A stretch of 64,000 bases of DNA from Psychrobacter sp. AH5 (GTDB lineage Bacteria > Pseudomonadota > Gammaproteobacteria > Pseudomonadales > Moraxellaceae). Positions 16,287-25,879 of the stretch are shown here, one piece after another. The stretch lies in NCBI RefSeq assembly GCF_040371085.1, contig NZ_JAMBMT010000001.1, positions 124,001 to 188,000 of the forward strand, read 5' to 3'. The translations under genes were made by a program, and so were the position numbers. Numbering within the stretch: position 1 is the first letter of the stretch; every line of letters begins with the position of its first letter. The notes beneath the pieces were generated by a model. The model was not told the origin of the DNA, made no database searches, and saw nothing but the letters and a program-made list of their open reading frames with translations.

Positions 16287-17054
16287 ATGCCGCGTAGGTC
16301 TATCTATATGAATACTTCTAATATAAAGCTCGCAGTTTTTGGTACTTCTAGCTTCACTCTAGCATTATTGCTGGCGACCATGGGTCAGGCTCATGCGGAT
16401 AGTATGAGCGCTCTTATTGCGCAAAAGTCAGCATCAGCAGAATTAAGCGCTCGTTATAGTCCGCCCTCATCTTCGATGTTTTTATCAGTACCTTCAGCTA
16501 GAATAGAGACGCGCTCAACTATCAAGCGCGCTGGCGCTAGCAGTCACAATGATGGCTACCAATATCCTAATAGCAGCTATCAGCGTCCGAGCGTATTGCC
16601 GGCTTTTTTGACAGGTAATTACGATAATATCGATAGTGAGTATTTGCCTATCTTAGGTCAAGCGGAGACGCAAAGCAGCCGCGCGGCTAAAGAGGTTATC
16701 AGTACCGCGCGCGCTATGGCGCTCAATGAGCGTACTATCATTCAAGGGGGCTGTTGGGACTATCTAAATGCAGTATTTAAACGGGCAGGGGTGACTCGTG
16801 ATACCGTGCACAAGGGCGCTTATAGACAAGGCCCGTACGCCAATAGTAGCGAGATACAAGCAGGAGACTGGCTTTATTATATCAATCATGGCTATAAAGG
16901 AATTGAGCACAGTGGCCTATTTGTAGGCTGGGTCGATGAGTCTGCTAAGCAAGCATTAATGCTAAGCTATGCTGGTGAAAACCGCCGTGAGCCTGCGCGT
17001 TATAAGGTTTATGATCTAAGTAACGTTTATCAAATCATGCGTCCAGCAATCTAA
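16287..17054 (+). CDS. Secreted protein with NlpC/P60- or CHAP-like cysteine hydrolase features
   Basis: An N-terminal signal peptide (hydrophobic stretch near residues 15-31, then GQAHADS) predicts export. A Ser-rich, low-complexity middle (to about 115) precedes a C-terminal domain with GGCWDYLNAVFKRAG, whose Cys opens a helix as in NlpC/P60 and CHAP enzymes. It is followed by IQAGDWLYYINHG and IEHSGLFVGWVD, which could supply the catalytic His. This suggests a cell-wall or amide hydrolase, but the family call is tentative. ATG at 16287 has AGGGAG 6 bases upstream; a TTG six bases earlier and an ATG at 16308 are alternatives. A bidirectional terminator follows. Confidence 0.6.
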   Translation: MPRRSIYMNTSNIKLAVFGTSSFTLALLLATMGQAHADSMSALIAQKSASAELSARYSPPSSSMFLSVPSARIETRSTIKRAGASSHNDGYQYPNSSYQRPSVLPAFLTGNYDNIDSEYLPILGQAETQSSRAAKEVISTARAMALNERTIIQGGCWDYLNAVFKRAGVTRDTVHKGAYRQGPYANSSEIQAGDWLYYINHGYKGIEHSGLFVGWVDESAKQALMLSYAGENRREPARYKVYDLSNVYQIMRPAI

Positions 17055-17093
17055 TAGGTCTCTCGTTTCAACCTATCTTAATACACTGATCAC

Positions 17094-17133
17094 AAAAAGC
17101 GTCCGTAACTCTCGTGAGCTACGGACGCTTTTT
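17094..17133. terminator. Bidirectional intrinsic terminator
   Basis: A 14-bp perfect stem (AAAAAGCGTCCGTA with its complement) with a 12-base loop, between convergent genes; the A and T runs are part of the stem. Confidence 0.9.
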
Positions 17134-17182
17134 ATGTTAGTTAGGTGTAATGGACAAAATTCATACCAAAAGATAATGAGGG

Positions 17183-17617
17183 TTAAAATGGCTTTACCAC
17201 GACCAAAATGACGATAATCACTAAGGCAAAGACGGGCACTTCATTAAACCAGCGCCAAAATACATGCGTCTTATATTGCGGATTATTGACTAGTTTTTTA
17301 CGATAAAAACCGCAAGCGCCGTGGTAGCCCGATAGCAGAATCACTAGCACTATTTTGAGGTGTAACCAGCCTTGAGTTTTATACACCTCCCAGCCCAGTC
17401 CCACCATCCAAAGACCAAATATCCAAGTAGCTATCATCGAGGGCGTCATAATACCGCGATAGAGTTTACGCTCCATGACAATGAAGCGCTCTTGGCTAAT
17501 CAAATCATCACTCATCGCATGATAGACAAATAGCCTTGGTAAATAAAAGATCGCTGCAAACCAGCAGACCACCGAGATGATATGCGCCGCTTTAATCCAA
17601 TTAAAATAATCTGCCAT
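17183..17617 (-). CDS. hemJ: Protoporphyrinogen IX oxidase, HemJ type
   Basis: Oxidises protoporphyrinogen IX to protoporphyrin IX, the penultimate haem step, in the inner membrane. The 144-residue, four-TM protein matches HemJ (UPF0093): YFNWIKAAHIISVVCWFAAIFYLPRLFVYH carries the family's conserved His, MERKLYRGIMTPSM follows, then HLKIVLVILLSGYHG and the RWFNEVPV segment before the last helix. GAGA lies about 9 bases upstream of the ATG. It follows bioB on the same strand with a 72-base gap. Haem supply fits the cytochrome c maturation genes later in the window. Confidence 0.92.
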   Translation of the reverse strand: MADYFNWIKAAHIISVVCWFAAIFYLPRLFVYHAMSDDLISQERFIVMERKLYRGIMTPSMIATWIFGLWMVGLGWEVYKTQGWLHLKIVLVILLSGYHGACGFYRKKLVNNPQYKTHVFWRWFNEVPVFALVIIVILVVVKPF

Positions 17618-17689
17618 AATCTGATCTCTTAAACTCTATTTTTGATTGCTGTTGTTGGTTTTTATCAGAGCCAAATCTATTATTTAACT

Positions 17690-18901
17690 TTAGCTCTGTG
17701 TCACTATAATCTTTGAGTGATGACCGCTCATTGCATCTAGGGTAACCACCACTTTAGGCGCTTTTGGAGCGGCTATTTGCGCGGTTAAGCCCAGCTCCTG
17801 CATCAGTCTATTATCATTGGCTTGACTAGCATTGCCCGTTGTTAGCAGCTTATCACCATAAAAAAAGGAGTTCGCGCCCGCCATAAAAGCTAAGGCTTGC
17901 TCACTATCTGATAAGCTCTCACGCCCAGCTGACAGTCGTACGTAACTTGTCGGACAACAAATGCGTGTCACCGCAATCGTACGAATCCACTCAAGCACCG
18001 GTAGCTGACCTTCGCTTAATACCTTATCACCAAGCGGCGTGCCTTTAATAGGTACTAATAAATTGACTGGAATAGACTCCGGCGCTTGCGGCATCTTGAG
18101 TAGCTCATGCACCCAATCGATGCGATCCTCACGGCTCTCGCCCATGCCAACGATGTTGCCACTACAGACATTAATACCAGAGTGGCGTACGTTATTTATG
18201 GTCTCAAGCCTATCATCATAGCTGCGCGTGCTGACCACTTGCTGATAATAGTTCCTTGACGTGTCTAGGTTATGATTGTAATAATCAAGCCCAGCATCGG
18301 CCAATTGCTCAGCTTGCTTTGAGTCAAGCATCCCTAGGGTCATACAAGTCTCAAGCCCTAAAGCTTTGACTTGTCTTATCAGCTCAATGACATAAGGCAT
18401 ATCTTTATCGCTAGGATGCTTCCAAGCCGCGCCCATACAAAACCGTGATGAGCCGCTAGCTTTGGCGCGTTTGGCAGCTGCAATAACTTTATCTACGGCT
18501 AAGCGTTTTTCGGCAGTCAATTGGGTCTTATCACGGTGGTGGCCGGACTGTGAGCAATAGCCGCAGTCCTCTGGACAGTTACCGGTTTTAATAGACAATA
18601 ACGTACTAATCTGCACTTCATTAGCCACAAAGTGCTCTCTATGCACCGTTTGCGCCTGTAGTAATAAATCCATCAACGGCAAATCAAACAGTTTTTTTAT
18701 CGCATCTCGGCTGTGTTTTTGCGGCTGTACTTTGGACTTAAGAGGCTTTTTAGTGGCGTCGGTCGCCAAGCTTGCGGCTAATGAGCTATTGTTATTTGTA
18801 AGTGGGGTCGTTATCGAAAAATCACTAGCGCTGGCAAAAATATCTTTATCTTCTTTATTATTACGCGCACTGGGCTCTGAGATACTAAGCAATCCTGCCA
18901 T
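17690..18901 (-). CDS. bioB: Biotin synthase with an N-terminal extension
   Basis: Radical-SAM enzyme that inserts sulfur into dethiobiotin. The SAM cluster motif is CPEDCGYC (Cys109, Cys113, Cys116). Further family segments are [33 protein letters not shown] and the arginine-bearing [14 protein letters not shown] [12 protein letters not shown]. About 55 residues of Ser/Asn/Lys-rich, probably disordered sequence precede the point where E. coli BioB begins. The start is placed at [10 protein letters not shown] because AAGGA lies 7 bases upstream; an ATG 24 bases earlier is less well supported. No other bio genes are adjacent, so the biotin pathway is scattered here. Confidence 0.94.
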   Translation of the reverse strand: MAGLLSISEPSARNNKEDKDIFASASDFSITTPLTNNNSSLAASLATDATKKPLKSKVQPQKHSRDAIKKLFDLPLMDLLLQAQTVHREHFVANEVQISTLLSIKTGNCPEDCGYCSQSGHHRDKTQLTAEKRLAVDKVIAAAKRAKASGSSRFCMGAAWKHPSDKDMPYVIELIRQVKALGLETCMTLGMLDSKQAEQLADAGLDYYNHNLDTSRNYYQQVVSTRSYDDRLETINNVRHSGINVCSGNIVGMGESREDRIDWVHELLKMPQAPESIPVNLLVPIKGTPLGDKVLSEGQLPVLEWIRTIAVTRICCPTSYVRLSAGRESLSDSEQALAFMAGANSFFYGDKLLTTGNASQANDNRLMQELGLTAQIAAPKAPKVVVTLDAMSGHHSKIIVTQS

Positions 18902-18968
18902 AATCAATCCTTCAATGATATCCAATTATTAAAGTACTACTCGCGTGAGAAAATAAATCTCAGGCAAT

Positions 18969-19001
18969 AAAAAAGGTTACGGCAATTAGTATACCGTAAC
19001 C
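18969..19001 (-). terminator. Intrinsic terminator for the SCP2 gene
   Basis: GGTTACGG/CCGTAACC stem with an 11-base loop; read on the minus strand it ends in a T run. Confidence 0.75.
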
Positions 19002-19053
19002 CTAATCAAAATACCCAACGTACAAATATCTGCGACTGTCTTCTAAATAAAAA

Positions 19054-19560
19054 CTATTTACCTAGTTTATGCTTAGCAACGCCAACCCAATGCTCAGCGA
19101 ATTTTTGCGCTTTATAAGCATAAGGTTTAGCTTTAGTAATATAAGGCTCATACTCTTCTGGAATAGTAGGTACGATATGCTTGGCAAGCTTATTGAACCA
19201 CATCATCAAGCTATAATCGCCCTCAATGCTAAGCTTACCCTCTTGTACCGCGGTCATAAAGGCGGGCAGGCTACCTTTGGTCAATAGCTTAACCCCAGTC
19301 ATTGAGTCTTTGAATTTGATAGTCAAATCCGCTTTTTCGGCTGAGCCGCTTTTTTGCTCAAAATCGCCATTATCAAAACTAAAATGACGCGCGATTCCAG
19401 CTTCTTCACTAGTGATTTCGATAACCACTTGGCGATCGGCTAGTAATTTAGTGAATTCTTCATTGTCCCTATCAGCAAGCATAGATAAGCGATAACCTAC
19501 TAGCGCTAATAAAACATCTAAAGGATCAGATTTGACATCTAAAACCGGGACAGTAAACAT
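19054..19560 (-). CDS. SCP2 sterol-binding-domain protein
   Basis: Soluble protein of the SCP2 lipid-carrier fold (168 residues). The core strands and helices span about residues 15-125, with ADLTIKFKDSMTGVKLLTKGS, AVQEGKLSIEGDYSLMMWF and a C-terminal amphipathic helical tail. SCP2 domains bind acyl chains or sterol-like lipids, and nearby FadD and FadE suggest a lipid-handling role, but the ligand is unknown. The start is the ATG with AGGAG 7 bases upstream; the TTG two codons earlier lies within that spacer. Downstream is its own terminator. Confidence 0.85.
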   Translation of the reverse strand: MFTVPVLDVKSDPLDVLLALVGYRLSMLADRDNEEFTKLLADRQVVIEITSEEAGIARHFSFDNGDFEQKSGSAEKADLTIKFKDSMTGVKLLTKGSLPAFMTAVQEGKLSIEGDYSLMMWFNKLAKHIVPTIPEEYEPYITKAKPYAYKAQKFAEHWVGVAKHKLGK

Positions 19561-19796
19561 AGACAAACTCCTGAAAGTTAAATAAAAAATTAAACGTATG
19601 GTCGATAAATTAAGCGTACTTTATAGTAATTACAATCATAATCATATGGTTAAATTATAACTTACGCGTTTAAAGCAATTCATTAGTAGTTGCGTAGAGA
19701 CCATTAAGTATCGTGTAACAGTGACTGTTTATGGTGTGATTAGTATTATCTAAGTAGCATTGCAGTATGGTTTAACTACTGCTTTTATTACATAAA

Positions 19797-19822
19797 AAAT
19801 GCGCCAATATATTGGCGCATTT
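19797..19822 (-). terminator. Palindromic terminator after the 134-residue membrane protein gene
   Basis: ATGCGCCAAT/ATTGGCGCAT form a perfect stem flanked by A and T runs, 19 bases beyond the stop of the leftward gene. Confidence 0.75.
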
Positions 19823-19840
19823 TGTATCAAGCTAAAGTAA

Positions 19841-20245
19841 TTACTGAAAACGAGGGCGATAATCGTCATCATAAATAGGCGAGTGCTCGACATAACGTGC
19901 CGCTGCCAACGCGCGCTCTTCTGCTAATGCTTTACTGATATCTTCATAACGTAGGGCGCGATAAAGCACCCAAGCAAATAACGGTAGCCAACTAAGTCCC
20001 ATCGCCGCCACATAGCCATGCCATTCATCGAGCGCTGACCAAATCATCAGGCCACTGTGAATAAGCTCGATAGCAGACCAGTAGGCTATACCGCCAAAGA
20101 CATACCATAGCAGCCAGCGCTGCGAAGATAACAGGATTACTACTATTAAGCTGGCTAATAAACCATAGCCTAACAGAGCGCTAGTGCTCAAAGGAATGCT
20201 CAAGGCCTCAACACTAGCTACAGAAAATACAGCTAATAACATCAT
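19841..20245 (-). CDS. Small multi-TM membrane protein, unknown function
   Basis: 134 residues with about four hydrophobic segments (2-16, 24-41, 45-66 and 80-95), then a charged cytosolic tail containing ALAEERALAAARY and DDDYRPRF. No family recognised. Two ATG codons in a row open the frame; the ribosome site (GCGAGA) is weak. It follows the DUF368 gene on the same strand, so the two may be co-transcribed, which hints at an envelope role only by association. Confidence 0.7.
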   Translation of the reverse strand: MMLLAVFSVASVEALSIPLSTSALLGYGLLASLIVVILLSSQRWLLWYVFGGIAYWSAIELIHSGLMIWSALDEWHGYVAAMGLSWLPLFAWVLYRALRYEDISKALAEERALAAARYVEHSPIYDDDYRPRFQ

Positions 20246-20367
20246 TCATCTCGCTATTCATAAGGTGAATTCCAAACCTCATTATGAAAGCAAAACGGCT
20301 AAAGCTAAAGAGGGTAGAGGCGAGGTTACGACAACAGTTGACGTCTGTTTTTGTCGCCACTTTTAGC

Positions 20368-21402
20368 TCATTTTTTGTTTTGATGTCCCCACCAAGACAG
20401 CAGCGAGACCAAAACCGCTCCTAATATCATTAGCCCCACAGTGGTCAACCACTGAGCACCGTTAGGATAGTGCCAAGGCGCTACATTATAAACAGCCTCG
20501 CTATTGAGTGTGCCTAGCGCATCAGTTTTCCATGGCCAAACTTTGACCAAAGAGCCGGCGATAAAGCCAGTTAATAGCGCTAGGGTTCCTTGGTAATAAC
20601 GAGATAATAGCCATTTGAGCAGGTGCGTAAATAATAATAAGCCGCTTAGCATACCGGCCATCAAAGTGATAATAATAGTGAGATTAAGAGTATGTACCGC
20701 CTCTAAAACGGTGTCATAAGCCCCTAACAACAATAGAATAAATGAGCCTGATATACCGGGCAATATCATCGCACAAATCGCAATAGCGCCGGCGATAAAT
20801 AAATAGGGCAAGCTTGGAGTAGTAGTGAGTATTGGTAAGCTACTAATCACTACCGCAAACCCTAAACCAGCAATAAATAAGCCAATACGGGCTACATTCC
20901 AGCGCTTAATTTCAGTCAATAACAATAGGACAGTCGCCACTACTAAACCAAAAAAGAATGACCAAATAATCAGCGGCTGATTGTCCAATAAGCCCTTAAT
21001 AATTCCTGCTAAGGTGACAATACTAGTGCCAATGCCTAATAATAAGCACAATAAAAAAGTTGCATCAACTTGTCGCCAAACCGCCAATAAACCTTTGAGA
21101 CCGCCATGCGCGCGAAAAGTACGCCACAAGCTAAAATCAATGCTACCAAGCGCGTTAATAAGCCGCTCATAAATACCCGCGATCAGTGCTATGGTGCCCC
21201 CAGAAACTCCAGGTACAATATCAGCCGCTCCCATCGCCATACCTTTTATATAAACGCCTAGCAGCTGTTTTGGCCCATCAGTTGTAGCTGATAGTCTGCG
21301 TGATGTTTCAATTGGTGTTTCAGGTGATGATGGATGGAGTGTTGAAGCGGGTTTTTTGTCTAGCGCCGACGTCTCTGGCCGCGGTGAGGGTGATGCCGTC
21401 AT
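20368..21402 (-). CDS. DUF368 membrane protein, probable undecaprenyl-phosphate translocase (PopT-like)
   Basis: Polytopic inner-membrane protein of the DUF368 family, members of which recycle the lipid carrier undecaprenyl phosphate across the membrane for cell-wall synthesis. The signature KGMAMGAADIVPGVSGGT is present, and the second half-repeat contains GAIAICAMILPGISGSF, giving the inverted-repeat fold. An N-terminal tail of about 50 Ser/Thr/Pro-rich residues precedes the first helix. The start is MTASPS, with AAGGA 6 bases upstream; ATGs further upstream sit on or before this site. The last segment ends in SWWGHQNKK. Confidence 0.85.
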   Translation of the reverse strand: MTASPSPRPETSALDKKPASTLHPSSPETPIETSRRLSATTDGPKQLLGVYIKGMAMGAADIVPGVSGGTIALIAGIYERLINALGSIDFSLWRTFRAHGGLKGLLAVWRQVDATFLLCLLLGIGTSIVTLAGIIKGLLDNQPLIIWSFFFGLVVATVLLLLTEIKRWNVARIGLFIAGLGFAVVISSLPILTTTPSLPYLFIAGAIAICAMILPGISGSFILLLLGAYDTVLEAVHTLNLTIIITLMAGMLSGLLLFTHLLKWLLSRYYQGTLALLTGFIAGSLVKVWPWKTDALGTLNSEAVYNVAPWHYPNGAQWLTTVGLMILGAVLVSLLSWWGHQNKK

Positions 21403-21463
21403 GGACATTCCTTGGTGATTAATGATAAACAAAGTTTGTTTTGAGTAATAAGTAAAAGAATAA

Positions 21464-21493
21464 AAGCTAGGTCAATTCATATTAACCTAGCTT
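21464..21493 (-). terminator. Hairpin terminator after serB
   Basis: AAGCTAGGT/ACCTAGCTT stem with a 12-base loop, then a T-rich stretch on the minus strand. Confidence 0.6.
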
Positions 21494-21574
21494 ATCGTCT
21501 ATTGGTAATAGTGATAATAACGGATAAAAACCTACTGCTTTAGCCTTTTATTAGCGCGAGTTACTGTTTGCTAG

Positions 21575-22774
21575 CTATGATTTGCTAGCGACCAATGCCG
21601 GATAACCCAGTGCGTAAAGTACACCCTCAAGACCGGTGACATTGACCGCTGCATCCGCACGCGCCTGAACGATAGGCTTAGCATTATAAGCCACTCCTAG
21701 ATCAGCGATAGCCATCATCGGTAAATCGTTAGCGCCATCACCTACGCAGACCACTTGTGACATCTCAATATTTAGGTGCTCAGCGGTGTGCTGTGCAATA
21801 GCGGCTTTTTTGGCACCATTAACGATAGGTAATTGGATATGCCCGGTCACTTGGCCATCTTCTATATCTAAGTGGTTGGCATGAACCTCATCTATACCTA
21901 ACTGCTTGGCAATATAATTAGCAAAGTAGCTAAAGCCGCCTGAGACTAGCACCGTATGATAGCCCAAAGCTTTTAGCGCGGTAATAGTGGTATGAGCGCC
22001 AGTAGATAAAGTTAGACGGGCGCAAATCTCATCAAGGACGCTAGTAGAGATTCCTTCAAGCAAAGCTACGCGTTTAACAAAAGACTCATCAAAATCAATC
22101 TCGCCGCGCATAGCCGCTTCAGTGATAGCTTCAACTTCTGCGCCAACACCAGCGGTTTTGGCCAGCTCAACGATGACTTCTTGCTCAATTAGCGTGGAGT
22201 CCATATCAAAACAAGCAAGTTTATGAGTACGTAGCATATGACCAATCGATAAAATATGACAATCAACCAAATTATCATGCACTAATGCCGCGTTCTCTGG
22301 ATGGTCAGTAGCTTGAGCATTGGCATAGTTTTTGGCAAGATCATGACGCAAACGGGTAGTTAGCTGATCATCAATGATATGAGCGGCGGCCGTTTTTTTG
22401 CCAGGATGCATCAAAGTATCAGTCACCGGCACTAGCAAATAGCGAAACACTTGCGCTGGCGTGAAAGGCTGCTGAGTACCAGTAGAGCCATTCGTAGCGA
22501 CATCAACGTCAACAAAGCTTGCCTCAGCATCTTCCGCTACCGTTACCAAATGCCAGCTTGGCTGCTCATCGACCCATGACTGCACGTAGTGATGAATATC
22601 TAATGCAGGCACCTTGGCTGGCAGCACCACAATCAAAGCAAAAACTGGCAGGGATTGCAAAGCATCAAAATCGTGTAAGCTGATATCTTCCGGTAGCAAC
22701 GAAGCAATAGAATCAACGGCTTGTTGCCATGCTTTGCTGTCTTTTGGTAACGAATAAGGCGTATTTTCTGGCAT
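21575..22774 (-). CDS. serB: Phosphoserine phosphatase
   Basis: Last step of serine synthesis: hydrolyses O-phosphoserine. HAD motif I is ACFDMDSTLIEQE (nucleophile Asp190, acid Asp192), followed by the EVEAITEAAMRGEIDFDESF cap segment, motif II VSGGFSYFA, the lysine of GAKKAAIAQ, and motif IV VCVGDGANDLPMMA. An ACT-like N-terminal region (about 1-170) is typical of gammaproteobacterial SerB; at 399 residues it is a long form with a short insertion. It is divergent from the membrane sensor-like gene at 23270. Confidence 0.94.
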   Translation of the reverse strand: MPENTPYSLPKDSKAWQQAVDSIASLLPEDISLHDFDALQSLPVFALIVVLPAKVPALDIHHYVQSWVDEQPSWHLVTVAEDAEASFVDVDVATNGSTGTQQPFTPAQVFRYLLVPVTDTLMHPGKKTAAAHIIDDQLTTRLRHDLAKNYANAQATDHPENAALVHDNLVDCHILSIGHMLRTHKLACFDMDSTLIEQEVIVELAKTAGVGAEVEAITEAAMRGEIDFDESFVKRVALLEGISTSVLDEICARLTLSTGAHTTITALKALGYHTVLVSGGFSYFANYIAKQLGIDEVHANHLDIEDGQVTGHIQLPIVNGAKKAAIAQHTAEHLNIEMSQVVCVGDGANDLPMMAIADLGVAYNAKPIVQARADAAVNVTGLEGVLYALGYPALVASKS

Positions 22775-23269
22775 GGCTCAATTGTCCCTTGTATGCGCAA
22801 ATAAGATTAGGAATAATAACAGCTTTAGCAAGCTGCGCCTATATGTGAAACACAAACTGTCTGCTGGCGAACAGGGTTTATAACTAAACTTAAGCGGCAT
22901 CACTGTGACATAACTGTGGCATAACTAGAATTACAGCTATAAGGCTAAAACAAAGGCTTTTATCAAGCGCTATTTATACTGACATTGATGATAAAGGTAT
23001 TTGCTGCGCTAAAAGCTAATTTAGTAAAGCATTAAAATTATTATGAGCATAAACTATGACAGCCATGATAATGATATAGTGACTGATGGTAAGCATCGAC
23101 TAATCACTAGCAACAAGCCACTAGCGACAAGTACCCTGTGAATCATCAGTACCACAGCGCATAGGCTCAAAAGCATCATTAGCTAACTGGCGTTTGATTG
23201 CATACTTTTCCCAAAAACGATCGATAGTATTGTTTTTTAATTTCTCTTATTCAAAAAGTTTAACATATC
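22775..23269. other. Divergent intergenic region serB / sensor-like gene
   Basis: No gene seen. It contains an 11-bp direct repeat ACTGTG(A/G)CATA at 22902-22912 and 22913-22923, of possible regulatory use, and A+T-rich stretches suited to promoters. No hairpin of note. Confidence 0.45.
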
Positions 23270-24757
23270 ATGACTTATTTAGCGCCGCGGCAAGGATTGT
23301 TTGCCATTATTATTCTAGTCAGTTTTTGTTTGCAGACCTTATTGTTAGTCATTAGTACCGATCAGCAATTGAGCAAAAGCCGTGAGCTAAAAGGCGAGCA
23401 GATGGTGGCTCAGCTTATCGATGAAGCTCGTTTATCGTTAGAAAATCAAGATCGTGTCAGCCTCAGCGTGATTGCTAATCGCTATACTAGTGAGCAAGAT
23501 GTGGCTCGGCTAGTCATCAAAAATAATAAAGATGAGATACTAGTCCCTGTTGGCAACGCGCCTTTGCAGCAAGGCGAGACCATCAGCCAGATTGCTACCA
23601 ATGGTGATGCGGTCATTGGTAGTGTCGCGCTAACTTTAAAAGAAGTTAGCAAAGGCGAGATTATTACTATGCAGTGGCCTTTTGTCATCGGCTCGATAAT
23701 TTTGCATCTGCTATTATTGTTGGTCTATAGCTATGTGGCGCGTCCGACCAAAGAGCAGATCAATACCTTAAGCCGTGAAATAGAAAATATCCACCGCGAT
23801 CAATATGCGCTTAGGGCGCAGACTCATAGTAGATATCGTAGTGAGACGGTTAGCGATGCCAATAATGATAGTCATAGCGCTATAAATGAGCCGTTGGCCG
23901 ATACAGCAGAGACGGCTAATGTAGCGCCCGTTAGCACTACCAATATTCATAATGAGCTAAACGCCTATCTAAAATCACAGCAGGCAGGTAGTAAGGAGGA
24001 TGGGGCTAGCGAGAGCGTCGTTGACGAGCAAGACAAGCAAGCGCAAACCAATAATGCTACAACGCCTGCTAGCGATAAAGCCCCTATTAATAGCAATGCT
24101 ACTAGCGTCACAAGTGATAGCCGTAAGTCATCAACGACAGCCAATCTATCCTCTTCTCGGCCACTTGAGAGGGTTGGGGTACATATTACCTTCCACGATG
24201 AGTATCAGATGCTTGAGCTTTTGGCTCCAGAGACTCGCACACCGTATTTGGCGTTATGTACGCAGCTGCTCCAGCAAGCCTTAGCTGAATTATTAAAGCA
24301 GCCTTTGCTATTAGGGGTTAGCGCTGTTAACAAGCCTTATTTTGATGAAAACGGGGCTTTGATAGTACTAAAAGCGGAGAACAGCCACGCAAAAGTAGCG
24401 TTAGCTGGGGTGATGTTGGCGAAGCTATACTTGATGCTTAATAAGATCATTCATGATAAACACGTTGAGCTGTCGCGTTTTGCTTTACCTGCCAAAGCTG
24501 GGGTTAGCGATGAAGCACAAAGCGCTGCGATGACCCAACTGCTAAAAACAGTCGGTAAAAAAGAGCAAATGCTGATTTTATTACCCAGTGCAGGCATGAG
24601 ACAAATCGGCAGCTACGTGCAATTACAAAGTGTCAAACGTCCCACCACCGTTTATGAGCGTGAGTGTGCGGTGTTTGATGGCGGTAATGACGCTATGATG
24701 CAGCGCTTAGCCGATGTGCGTAACTCAGTGCTAACTACGGAAAGTAGCCCTTCATAA
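23270..24757 (+). CDS. Two-TM membrane protein with periplasmic sensor-like domain and Ser/Asn-rich linker
   Basis: Order: TM1 (about 9-28), a periplasmic domain of about 105 residues, TM2 (about 137-157), a short charged helix (TLSREIENIHRDQY), a low-complexity Ser/Thr/Asn/Ala linker (about 190-300) and a C-terminal domain starting RVGVHITFHDEYQMLELL. The N-terminal half resembles the SMP/YtjB (AhpA) family, whose E. coli gene also lies next to serB; the C-terminal part is not recognised. There is no His-kinase H-box or GGDEF motif. The role may be envelope sensing, but this is inference. Confidence 0.7.
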   Translation: MTYLAPRQGLFAIIILVSFCLQTLLLVISTDQQLSKSRELKGEQMVAQLIDEARLSLENQDRVSLSVIANRYTSEQDVARLVIKNNKDEILVPVGNAPLQQGETISQIATNGDAVIGSVALTLKEVSKGEIITMQWPFVIGSIILHLLLLLVYSYVARPTKEQINTLSREIENIHRDQYALRAQTHSRYRSETVSDANNDSHSAINEPLADTAETANVAPVSTTNIHNELNAYLKSQQAGSKEDGASESVVDEQDKQAQTNNATTPASDKAPINSNATSVTSDSRKSSTTANLSSSRPLERVGVHITFHDEYQMLELLAPETRTPYLALCTQLLQQALAELLKQPLLLGVSAVNKPYFDENGALIVLKAENSHAKVALAGVMLAKLYLMLNKIIHDKHVELSRFALPAKAGVSDEAQSAAMTQLLKTVGKKEQMLILLPSAGMRQIGSYVQLQSVKRPTTVYERECAVFDGGNDAMMQRLADVRNSVLTTESSPS

Positions 24758-24883
24758 AAGCCTTATTATCAAAATAAAATCATCCTAATGACGAAAAGTA
24801 TTGACAAGGCTTAGTAGAGACTTTATAAGGCATGTATATAGTACTTTCTTTTAAATTTTTGGTACAAATAATAGGAGTTTGTC

Positions 24884-25126
24884 ATGAGCGATCCTGATAT
24901 TGATGATTTTGATGATGAATTTGCTGACGATGATGATGCAAAGATGGTTGAAGAAGCAGAAACGAGTATACGCACGCGCTTGAGTAGTCTGGAGAAGCGT
25001 CGTCTCATCGATAATTTGTTAGAAGAGAAGCGCTTAGCAAAGGCTCTAAAAGACGACTTAGAAGATGATGGCGATGATGATTTAGATGACGACTGGGATG
25101 CGGACTGGAACGATGAAGACTTATAA
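24884..25126 (+). CDS. Small acidic protein, PA3496-like
   Basis: 80 residues with acidic ends (DDFDDEFADDDD and DDGDDDLDDDWDADW) around a basic helix SSLEKRRLIDNLLEEKRLAKAL. The pattern of a (R)RRxIxxxLEExRLxxxL helix followed by an Asp-rich tail is that of the PA3496-type putative envelope-integrity proteins. AGGAG lies 7 bases before the ATG. No signal peptide or TM segment is visible, so the envelope label rests on the family name only. Confidence 0.7.
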   Translation: MSDPDIDDFDDEFADDDDAKMVEEAETSIRTRLSSLEKRRLIDNLLEEKRLAKALKDDLEDDGDDDLDDDWDADWNDEDL

Positions 25127-25252
25127 TCGTCCAAACGTTTGAGTAATGTCGCATTTAGACAACAAGGTCGTAGCGCCTATCATGCTATTGTAAATAGATA
25201 TTTTGACATTACTGTCTATCGATTCTGCAACCTTTTGACAAGGAGAGGTACT

Positions 25253-25813
25253 ATGAGTACTAACCCATTAAGCTTTGATCAACTGCTCGATTTTTTGGAT
25301 AATCAAGAGAGCCCCTACGTGCTCGATAGCGTCGCCACTCACGGGTTTTTGACTGCCACAGTGATTGGTCCTGCGCTAGCAAATTGGCAGCAGGCCTTGT
25401 TTGAAGGTCAAACCGACAAAGTACCTGAAAACGTGGTTGACGGTGTGCAGCGTTGGCGCGAGGCTATCATCGCTGAGCTAAAAAATGAGACGCCTATCGA
25501 GCTGCCTTTTGGGTCCGATGAAGAGAGTGAGCAAGCGGTTGCCGAATTCTCAGAAGAGTCGGATATCGTCGCTTGGTCGATAGGTTTTGTCGATGCAATG
25601 TATGCTGATGACGCTGAGGATTGGTTTGAAGATGAAGATACCGCGGAGGATGTGGCGGTTTTGACCTTGCCTATGATCGTGCTCAGTGGTATCGATGACG
25701 AGGATGCAGAGCTTGCGCAAATGCGTAATGATAAAGATAAAATGGCGCAAATGGCCAATAGTATCGAGGGTAATCTAACGGAGCTGTTCTTGTTGTTTCA
25801 TACCAAGGACTAA
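25253..25813 (+). CDS. YecA/YgfB (UPF0149) family protein
   Basis: 186-residue all-helical acidic protein. It opens SFDQLLDFLDNQESPYVLDSVATHGFLTA, the usual YecA/YgfB start, and has SDIVAWSIGFVDAMYAD and VLTLPMIVLSG in the middle. No C-terminal SEC-C zinc motif is present, unlike longer YecA forms. The start is ATG at 25253, set by AAGGAGAGG 5 bases upstream; 38 upstream codons are open but lack a ribosome site. The biochemical role of this group is not firmly known. Confidence 0.8.
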   Translation: MSTNPLSFDQLLDFLDNQESPYVLDSVATHGFLTATVIGPALANWQQALFEGQTDKVPENVVDGVQRWREAIIAELKNETPIELPFGSDEESEQAVAEFSEESDIVAWSIGFVDAMYADDAEDWFEDEDTAEDVAVLTLPMIVLSGIDDEDAELAQMRNDKDKMAQMANSIEGNLTELFLLFHTKD

Positions 25814-25879
25814 TCAGCCATTAAAAAGCCATTACTTCATAAGCCTCTGCATGCTGTAAACCACTGATAAAGGACTACC

